From: Chlorops oryzae
Taxonomy: Eukaryota > Arthropoda > Insecta > Diptera > Chloropidae
Length of the DNA stretch: 64,000 bases
Assembly (NCBI GenBank): GCA_020466095.1
Contig: CM035808.1
Location: forward strand, 81,632,779-81,696,778
Reading direction: 5' to 3'
The position numbers and the translations under genes are program-made. The notes below the pieces were generated by a model, which was given only the letters and a program-made list of their open reading frames with translations, searched no databases and was not told the origin of the DNA. Of this stretch, positions 56,534 to 64,000 are shown piece by piece; position 1 is the stretch's first letter; every line of letters begins with the position of its first letter.

Positions 56534-57831
56534 TTAGGTGTAGTAAAAAGAAATCCATTATTTTTGCATTAAATTGAGGGCTTTATTTAAGATAGTTAGA
56601 ATGACCCGATTTAGGTCAAATATGCGCCGTTTTGTTCGATAACTTGTTGCCATTTTAAAGGTAATTTCATTATGCCTCTCTCATAGAAGCCCTCGTTCCT
56701 ATTAGCAAAAAATTGAGACAGTCGAATTTCAGAAGCCTCTCTTGAAGCGAATGTTTCACCAGCAAAATTGTTCGCCATGGACAGGAACAGATGGTAATCA
56801 CTTGGTGCCAGGTCCGGACTATGAGGTGGATGCAGAAGAACCTCCCAACCAAACTCCCGGAGCTTCTGGCGAGTCACTATCGATGTGTGTAGCCTGGCGT
56901 TGTCCTGATGGAACACAATTCCTCTCCTATTGGCCAAAGCTGGCCGCTTATGGGCGATTGCTTCCTTCAGACGGTCCAATTGTTGACAGTAGAGTTCCGA
57001 GTTAAGAGTTTTGCCGTATGGGAGCAGCTCATAGTAGATAATTTCCTGCCAATCCCACCAAACACACAGCAAAACCTTCCTGGCCGTCAATCCTGGCTTG
57101 GCCACCGTTTCCGCCGGTTCACCGTGTTTCGACCACGACCGTTTTCGCTTGACGTTGTCGTAAGTGACCCACTTTTCATCACCAGTCACCAACCACTTCA
57201 GAAATGGGTCGATTTTGTTGCGGTTCAGCAGCGATTCGCAGATGGAAATTCGGTCTCTGAGGTTTTTTTGCGTTAACTCGTGTGGCACCCATACATCGAG
57301 CTTCTTTGTGTATCCAGCCTTATTCAAATGGTTCCAAACGGTTTTTTGTGCAATCTTTAGCTCTTTTGCAATCGAAACAGTGCTAACATGAGGGTCGGAC
57401 TCGATAATTTCCATGATTTTATCGACATTTTCGACAATTGGCCTTCCAGTGCGTGGTGCATCCTTGACATCGAAGTTACCGGAACGGAATCGACGAAATC
57501 AAAATTGCGCATGATTGGCTGTTACAGTATCAGGTCCATAAACGCTATTCACATTTTCAGCCGCCTGGCTTGCGTTTTCTCCCTTATCGAACAAAAACTG
57601 TAAAATGTAGCGAATTTTCTCTTTGCTGATGTCCATCTTTGACAAGCTCTCAAACAAAACTGAATCAATCAATCAAAAAAGTGTCAAAAAAGCTTTTTTA
57701 GTAGGAACTGTCATCTTTCTAATGCCCCCTAGCGGAACACGATCGGACTTATACAACGCGAGATGCAGATAAATAACGCCATCTATTGGAAAAATGATGG
57801 ATTTCTTTTTACTACACCTAATATAAGCGAT
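56534..57831 (-). mobile_element. mariner element, full length (1,298 bp)
   Basis: TIRs start TTAGGTGTAGTAAAAAGAAA at both ends (28 bp with one or two changes). TA duplication at 56,532-56,533 and 57,832-57,833. Removing it restores element B's frame, and the matching site in element C (about 62,740) is empty. Confidence 0.97.
56611..57636 (-). pseudogene. mariner transposase, one stop from intact
   Basis: ATG 57,636, stop 56,611, 341 codons, the usual length. The only defect seen is TGA at 57,501-57,499 (codon 46), where the family has Trp (HAQF-stop-FRRFRSGNFDV). N-terminal helix-turn-helix region: KGENASQAAENVNSVYG. Linker: DAPRTGRP, then WVPHELT. DDD core: VTGDEKWVTYDN, FHQDNARLHTS and HPPHSPDLAPSDYHLF, the DD34D arrangement of mariners. 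The style and the TTAGGT ends suggest the mauritiana-like group. It would cut and paste its element at TA. Confidence 0.95.
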
Positions 57832-58003
57832 GGGGAAATTTCAGCTTTAAAAACGAATCCCTTAGACAAAATATTCGCGTACAATTTTAAAGTGGTTTAA
57901 AGATTTCTTTAATGTAAAATATAAATCGAAAAACAAAGATTTTATCACGTAAGGTGACGTCTAACCGTTTTTAAACTTAATTATGACAAGTATTTTCTTT
58001 TTA

Positions 58004-58022
58004 ACATCGCTCAAGGCGATGT
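58004..58022 (+). ncRNA. Conserved hairpin of the A/B/C family (B copy)
   Basis: ACATCGC-TCAAG-GCGATGT, a perfect 7-bp stem, followed by ATAAATAAG. It lies about 100 bp past the end of the protease-tail ORF, as in A and C. Confidence 0.55.
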
Positions 58023-58365
58023 ATAAATAAGAATTTCCTAGCGAAACATATTAAAAACCCAGAAATCTGGTTAACTATTTTAAAGGCATACAGTCACGCA
58101 TATTTAAAGCAAGCCCCGGTATTCGTTTTGATTTAAATAAAATCTTTGAAATTAAAAGCATTAATAAGCAGAAAATAAAATAAAAAGAATTGAGCAATCA
58201 AATTCGTCAATGCATAAGCTCAATGAAGCAACGCATTATGACAATTAAAACCAAACGAAAAGTAAAAAGTATAGCAAAACAGTAGGGACTCGAGCACAGT
58301 AATTTGTATATTTGTTTCTTTCAAGAGAAGCTTAGGCACAAGACGACGCTCAGTGGAAATAAAAC

Positions 58366-58445
58366 TGGCGATGACTGTTAACAATTTGGTCCGACCAGAA
58401 GAAAAAGAAGGGAAGAATAATAACAAAAGAGAAAATAAGTTGGTA
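58366..58445 (+). other. Short conserved ORF ending at a splice donor (B)
   Basis: ATG at about 58,372: MTVNNLVRPEEKEGKNNNKR, ENKL, then GTAAGTATA. Element C has MTVNKLFRPEELERKNNNKR, ENKM, then GTAAGTATT at 62,180-62,105 (-). Conservation up to a good donor suggests a small first coding exon. The partner exon may be the frame at 59,280-59,507. Confidence 0.35.
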
Positions 58446-59283
58446 AGTATAAACAACCATATACATATATTTATTAAATATTTGTATATGCAGAAAAAAA
58501 AAAAAATTTATTAAAATCAATACCTTGAAAAGATAGGTATTTTTGTTATACAACACCTCCTTTGTTAAAAAAAAAATCAGAAAAAAGAAATTAATAAAAA
58601 TTATTTTATATACAAATGCATCTCAATACAAAGAAAAATAAAAAAGAAAAAGTATGGAACAGTTTAAAAAAAAAATAAAGAAAAGAAAAATGTTGAAAAA
58701 ATTAAGGAGTAAAAAAACAAAATAAATAAAAAAAAGAAAGAGGAAAAATATTTGATTGAAACCTAGAATTAAAAATGTATACGAAATAAAAATGTGAAAA
58801 ATGAACGTACCAGCGTAAATTATGATAGTTTAGTTGATACATATTTGAATAAGAAATCGAATAATAATAACTAAATAAAGTATGCGGAAAAGGATTATAT
58901 TAAAAAGCAATTTTGCACACAAATTTTAAATAGATAAAAAAAAAAAAAAATTAATGAATAAAAAATTAATTTATATATCTATATAAACATATGTTTAAAA
59001 AGTAAATGTATATAAAAAATTTTTTTTAATTTAATAATCAAGTAAGATTTTTTGAAAAAACAAAGCAAATTTGTAAGCAGAAAAGAAATCTTGAAATAGA
59101 AATTGAAAGTGATTATGTACTTATAGAACTTGAGAATTTCAAAGTTAGAATTTTAAGAGTAGAAATAAACAATCTGCCATTCGATTAGAAAATTTTACGA
59201 ATTGGAAAAAAAAAGAAACAAGAAAAAAAAACAATTTTAATAAGATAAGATTTGAAAAGTAAGAATTTGTAAAAACACTGAGG

Positions 59284-59507
59284 TCCAACAACCACCATCA
59301 GCAGGACAGCAGTCTTAATTGGCAACAACCAGAGTTACCGCACCTATCGGCAACAGCAGTATCATCAGTTGGGTACAACATTGTAAACTGAATAGTACAA
59401 ACAAGCAGCGCCATCTACGCTCGATTCGAAAAAATGAAATTCGAAAAGGTATCGTCAACATACTAGCGACTCCTTTAAAAGGGGGAGGGAAGGCAGGATT
59501 CCGTTAA
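59284..59507 (+). other. Conserved 3' frame of the family (B copy)
   Basis: Reads TTRVTAPIGNSSIISWVQHC then KLNSTNKQRHLRSIRKNEIR. Element C has TTRVTAPISNSSIISLVQHC at the same place, open further upstream (QPKSAGQQSKLP). B has TAA where C has a lysine codon. It is not env-like: no signal peptide or membrane segment. Function unknown. The similarity could simply reflect close DNA relationship. Confidence 0.35.
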
Positions 59508-60347
59508 ACAAACCCTACCGTCGCGATGCTCGCGATGCTCGCGACGCCTTTAAAAGGGGGAGGGATGTTGTGAGTCAACACTTGACTCAAGAGCATTTAA
59601 CATTTTTACCGTTGGTCACCTCAAAAGTGCAGCACTACGAAACAGCAACAAACTCATGAGCAAGCTAAACGTCCAGCCCAAGCAACGCACAACAACAACA
59701 AAGACAACCTCACCGAAACTGTAACTCGCGCACTTTTGGCACACGACGGGAACGGTGAATGGGCACAACAACAACAACAGCAGAATCGTAAGCCAACGTC
59801 GTAAGCGAATTTCAATACAAGGAAATTCGTGAAGAACAATTGTAACACCTGTTTGGGTTTAGAATGCAAGTCGGAAAATTGAAGCCGAACACAACAACAA
59901 CAACAGCAACTTGATGGTACACGCAGGTCAGCGTAGAACTTACGAAATAGTTCCAGAAGCTGCGACCTACAACTTCGCAATATTCGACTAGCATTGATTG
60001 GGAAATCGACTATGCAGCATCGACACTTTTGTATTATAAAAGCCAATGATCGAGAATGAGGAGGGACACTTAGCGAGAAGCAGTTTGCGAGATCTCAACT
60101 CTTACGTATGTACTCACCAGTGGCAACAGCGGAAGAGTGTGGATCTTAGTGTTGTAAGGATTTAGGGAAGTTTCGAGTGTCAGTTAGGAGTAAATATAAG
60201 GTACTAATTTGTGAATAGACAATAAGGACTCTAGCCTAATAAAAGATTCGAAAACAATCTATTTGGTGTCCTTTTCATTTTGTTTATTTGCACTGAAGTA
60301 TTCAGACGTTGTATTCAATCGGGAATACAGCAGAAAATACTTTAACA

Positions 60348-60875
60348 GTCCCTACATTTTAAAACACTAAGATCCTTACTCTTACCGCCGTTGCCACTGG
60401 TGAGTACGTGCGCTTCGAGTTGGGACCTCTCAAACTGTTCGATACCAAAAGCTTCTTTCGAAGTCTCGATCTTCCGCTTTTATTTAAAGAAGGTGTCGAT
60501 GCTGCATTATCGATTTCCCAATCGATGCAAGCCAATTTTGCATAGTCGCGGGTTTAAACTTCTAGAACTATTGCGTAAGTTCTACGCTGACCTGCGCGTG
60601 CCATCGGTTTGCTGTTGTCGTTGTTGTTCTCTGCCTCACTACGCCAGTTTACACTTCCAGCCGGAACAGGTGTTACAATCGTTATTTTTCTCGGATTTCC
60701 TTGCATTCAGAAATTCACTTACGAGTTCAGATATTGTTGTTGTTTCGTTGTTGGCCAAAGCTTGATCGTAATGAATTTATTGTTGTTTCAGACGGTCTAA
60801 GATAAACTGCTTGCTTTTATGGTGACCATATGTAATAATGCCGAATGCTCGTGACTCGATTATTTACTCAGAACA
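60348..60875 (-). mobile_element. Inner part of the 3' LTR of element C
   Basis: Reverse LTR starting TGTTCTGAGTAAATAATCGA at 60,875, preceded (60,890-60,876) by the polypurine tract AAAAGGCGGAGGA. It is cut at 60,348 by element B and continues at 52,617-52,425. Confidence 0.8.
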
Positions 60876-62547
60876 TTCCTCCGCCTTTTAAAGGCGTCGA
60901 GAGCATCGCGACGGTGGGGTTTGTTTAAATGAGCCCAGCCTTCCCTCTCCCTTTCATAGGAGACGCTAGTATGCTGAAAATTCCTTTTTGAAATTCATTT
61001 TTTCGAATCGAGCGTAGATGGCGCTGCTTGTTTGTAGTATTCAATTTACAATGCTGTACCAAACTGATGATACTGCTGTTGCTGATAGGTGCGGTAACTC
61101 TGGTTGTTGGTAATTTAGACTGCTGTCCTGCTGATTTTGGTTGTTCGATCTCAGTGTTGCGTGTTTCGATAAAATTATAATTTCTTAACTCTTCTTCAAA
61201 AGTTATTAAACTCAATCAACTGCTTTTACAAATTGTTACTTTTCAAACCATAATAAAACTTTTTCTTTTTTTTCTTTTTTCTTTTTCTCGAATCGTTAAA
61301 CTTTCTAATCGAATGACAGAATTGTTTATTTCTATTCTTAAATTTCTAACTTTGAAATTCTCAAATTCTATTAGTACATAATCACTTAAAATTTCAATTT
61401 CAAGATTTCTTTTCTGCTTACAAGTTTGCTTTGTTTTCAAAAATTTTACTTCATCATTAAATTAAATTTTATCAGTTTCAAAATCTTTAAATTTTTCATA
61501 ACTAGTTATTTTTTTAATCGATCCCTCAAAAAGGAAGGTTGCAGTGCGTTATGAATTTGCGAAATTTTAGAAATACATTTCCTTTATATATATAGATTCA
61601 TTTATTTTTTAATTTATTATCTTTTTAAAATTTGTGTGCGAAATTGTTGTTTAAGATGATTCTTTTCCGCATACTTTACTTACTTACTATTATTTGATTT
61701 CTCATTCAAATATGTTTCAACCCTATTATCATAATTTACTCTGATAGGTTCATTTAAAAAATTTTTATTTGGTATACATTTTTAATTTTTTTTTTCTCTT
61801 TCTCTTTTCATTTAATTAATTAATTTTTTTGGTTTTACTCCTCAATTATTTCAAAATTTTACTTTTCTTCGTTTTTTTTTTTTAACTCTTCCATACTTTT
61901 TCTTTTTTATTTTTCTTTATATTGAGATGCAGTTTTATATAAAATAATTTTTATATATTATTTTCTTTTTTTTTTAACAAAGGTGGTGTTATGTAACAAA
62001 AATACCTATTTTATCAAGGTATTGATTTTAAAACAAAAAACAATTTTTTTTTTCGACTGTATATACAAATATTTAATAAATATCTGTATACGGTTGTTAA
62101 TACTTACCATCTTATTTTCTCTTTTGTTATTATTCTTCCTTTCTAGTTCTTCTGGTCGAAACAACTTGTTTACAGTCATCGCCAGTTTTAGTTGAACTGA
62201 GTGTCGTCTTGTGCCTTAACTTTTCTTGAAAATAAACAAATATACAAATTACTGTGCTCGAGTCCCTGCTGTTTTGCTATACTTTTTACTTTCCGTTCTT
62301 TTGGAACGTTTTGGTTTGGTTTTAATTGTCATAATGCGTTGCTTCATTGAGCTATGCATTGACGAATTTGATTGCTCAGTTCTTTTGATTTTATTTTCTG
62401 TTTATTAATGCTTTAAATTTCAAAGAGTTTATTTAAATCAAAACGATTACCAAGTCCTGCTCTAAATATGCGTGACTGTATGCCTTTTAAATAGTTTACC
62501 AGATTTCTGGGTTTTTAATACGTTTTGCTAGGAAATTCTTATTTATA

Positions 62548-62565
62548 CATCGCCTTAAGCGATCT
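62548..62565 (-). ncRNA. Conserved hairpin of the A/B/C family (C copy)
   Basis: The minus strand reads GATCGC-TTAAG-GCGATGT, a 5-bp core stem, followed by ATAAATAAG as in B. Confidence 0.45.
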
Positions 62566-62664
62566 TAAAAAAAAGACTTGTCGTAATTAAGTTTCAAAAC
62601 GGTTAGACCTCACCTTACGTGAGCAAATCTGTGTTTTTAAATTGCTATTTTACATTCAAGAACT

Positions 62665-63439
62665 CTTTAAGCCACTTTAAAATTGTACGCGAATATTTTG
62701 TCTAAAGGATTCGTTTTTAAAGTTGAAATTTTACCATTGCTTATATTTGATTTTATGTTGCGATTTACGCCATCCAATTTTAACACTTTTTGTATGAGAA
62801 AAACTGTTAAAAAAAACTACTATAGATTGCTTTCACTGTATAAAAGAACTTCTTTTATACTTCTCTAATTACATTTGGATTATTGAAGATAGCTGACATG
62901 TCAATAAAATCCAATTTTTTAATTAAATTGTTCGCTTCATGATTTTTAACTCTTTCTTGATTTTCCTGCCAGAGTAAATGTGGTGCCTTTATTGCGGGAT
63001 TGTGTAGCCTACTCAGTGGGTTGTCTTTGAAATTTTCCTTTGAATTTTCTTCTTTAAATATAACATCATCTTTCATGTTCATTTAACTACCAATACGATT
63101 CCTATCGACTTCCTCGTCGAGTTTATAATATTATTTACTACCTGATTCTCTATTAACTTCAACCTCACTGATGTTCGAAATAAGTACAACACCTTTTCTA
63201 TCAATAATCTTAGGCGATTTTCTTATTAAACCTGGCACAGTTTCCTTTTTATGTACTATTACCTCTCCTAACAATTTTTCGGCGCAAATTGCTACAACTC
63301 TTGCTTCTTTAGCTTGGACCATAACTGTCTCTGCAATAAAAATTCTATCGCTTAAATTGTAAGCCAGATATGGTAGTGATCTAACTTGCATATTATTGTT
63401 GTAGAAAGAGATATCTTTACTGATATTAGTGGTATTCAA
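62665..63439 (-). pseudogene. Element C: family-specific tail ORF pieces
   Basis: 63,439-63,131 reads KDISFYNNNMQVRSLPYLAY and LIRKSPKIIDRKGVVLISNI. 63,082-62,855 reads RLHNPAIKAPHLLWQENQER and FIDMSAIFNNPNVIREV. These match B's ORF in order. A TAA after IREV (about 62,857) and a shift at about 63,100 break it. The stretch orthologous to B's mariner site is uninterrupted (about 62,740). Confidence 0.75.
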
Positions 63440-63440
63440 G

Positions 63441-64000
63441 CAGATGGGGCACTAGCAAATTTTGCACTTTTGCATGAACAACCCTCAGAAGAACGAGTGC
63501 AAAAATTCAACGATAACAGCTGTTTGATTTTACGATCCATTCGGACAGTCAAACATGTTTGGTCTTTCACATTTATATAACGCAGATAAAATTGATATCA
63601 AAAAATTAAGATGCAAAAATTTTTTGGAAACAAAATATTTATTTGTAAGAACGATAGTCTTATTATTAAATAGATGCATAGCATTCATTCAATTTCACTT
63701 GTTTTTCACTTATTGAACTTTATAAATCATGGTTTTTGTATTTCTTTATACATTCATACTCATTTGACACTGTAGGGTCGCCATAGCACTCATTTGCACA
63801 CAAAATCGGGCAAATGTTGCACATCAAAATCGATGTGCAATAGTTGCCCAGCTGCGGAAACGATTTTCCATACAAACCAATTTGCCCAAATGCCCAAGAT
63901 GCCCTAGATGCCCAAGATGCCCACCTGCTTGAATACCTATATTTTTTATTCCTGACTGCTCTCTACGCTCATCTCTGCCTAAAATATCCTCCTCTTGCCT
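63441..64000. other. No gene; small repeats
   Basis: Contains a perfect 9-bp stem TTGCACATC-AAAATC-GATGTGCAA (63,817-63,840) and about five 9-bp units ATGCCCAAG/ATGCCCTAG (63,882-63,924). Otherwise nothing recognised. Confidence 0.5.

Larger units (their letters stand above)
55416..57898 (+). pseudogene. Element B protease + family-specific tail, no RT; split by mariner
   Basis: Open from a stop at about 55,413. There is no ATG at the start, as expected for pol reached by frameshift. PVSDDTFIVLPCGQAINEK precedes the aspartic protease site LLVDTGSDTSLVK (about 55,716-55,755). Then come a long charged segment, SDRICTEETVTIQANEARVE, PDLIRKSPKIIGGKGVVPI and FIDMSAIFNNPNVIKEV. The mariner interrupts at 56,534. 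After it the frame resumes SDGEISALKTNPLDKIFAYN and stops at 57,898. No YxDD box, RNase H or integrase HHCC/DDE is seen. The same tail occurs in A and C, so it is a family trait and not a one-off deletion. Confidence 0.75.
52618..60347 (+). mobile_element. LTR element B (gag/protease-only family), complete
   Basis: 5' LTR 52,618-53,408 and 3' LTR 59,566-60,347, both TGTTGTGAG...TTTAACA. They are flanked by the 4-bp duplication GTCC (52,614-52,617 and 60,348-60,351). Primer site TGGCGCAGCCGG at 53,410 (tRNA-Ser type). Polypurine tract TAAAAGGGGGAGGGA just before 59,566. Each LTR has TATTATAAAAGCC (about 53,078) and AATAAA (about 53,299). It holds gag, a protease-plus-tail ORF and a mariner, but no RT or integrase. 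It is inserted in the 3' LTR of element C. Confidence 0.92.
60876..63440 (-). mobile_element. LTR element C body (same family as A and B), 5'-truncated
   Basis: Internal sequence collinear with B in reverse: conserved 3' frame (61,215-60,925), donor (about 62,110), hairpin (62,565-62,548), end of the tail ORF at about 62,665 (LKTNPLDKIFAYNFKVA), and tail ORF pieces up to 63,439. Protease, gag and the 5' LTR are missing. Homology to B stops near 63,440. Confidence 0.8.

Noticed and set aside
58220..58556. env-like ORFs with hydrophobic runs on the minus strand of element B
   Set aside because: They are antisense to the element, and the hydrophobic look comes from reading A-rich sequence in reverse.

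Overview
The window looks like repeat-packed, AT-rich DNA of a higher dipteran fly. The evidence is the mix of elements: 17.6-like LTR elements primed by a tRNA-Ser-like site, Jockey-type LINEs, BEL/Pao, piggyBac, mariner and Penelope relatives, and a DINE/mini-me-type element carrying a GTCY microsatellite. A tephritid fruit fly is my best guess, but that is inference. There are no bacterial genes, operons or CRISPR arrays. Nearly all coding signal belongs to transposable elements, most of them broken. Only three short stretches look like possible host exons: 25,421-25,591 (-, Ig domain), 27,628-27,764 (-, terminal membrane exon) and 16,880-17,029 (+, weak).

Layout. 0-5 kb: hairpin MITE, BEL/Pao gag remnant, Jockey-type LINE (-), and a second LINE endonuclease split by another copy of the MITE. 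5.4-6.4 kb: DINE/mini-me-like element, with an inverted partner at 17.7-18.2 kb. 7-8.9 kb: a 962-bp TIR element and a LINE ORF1 with a PHD-like finger. 8.9-11.4 kb: piggyBac-like element 1 (-). 11.8-13 kb: a transposase remnant that I read as RAG1/Transib-like, split by a Penelope fragment with a hammerhead-like motif. 13.6-16.7 kb: two palindromic MITEs, one with a clear 8-bp target duplication. 18.5-23.3 kb: gypsy RT scrap, BEL/Pao protease, and a second gypsy-type gag and LTR (-) broken by a foldback element with tandem-repeat arms.

25-28 kb: sparse DNA with the two better host-exon candidates and a tRNA-derived SINE. 28-35 kb: a second RAG1-like remnant, cut by a MITE and by LTR element A. 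35.3-36.3 kb: a terminal-repeat element containing tRNA-like promoters. 36.6-47.2 kb: a large palindrome with arms of about 4.5 kb, built around a DDE_Tnp_4 plus SWIM-finger transposon that is itself interrupted by a foldback insert with an 8-bp target duplication. 47.2-52.3 kb: piggyBac-like elements 2 and 3 and a Penelope RT scrap.

52.4-63.4 kb: a three-level nest. An intact-length mariner sits in LTR element B, which sits in the 3' LTR of the inverted element C. Elements A, B and C form one LTR family that keeps a gag/protease region but shows no reverse transcriptase or integrase in any copy, so it probably moves with enzymes supplied by relatives.

All family assignments come from motif reading. 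No search, alignment or dating was run.
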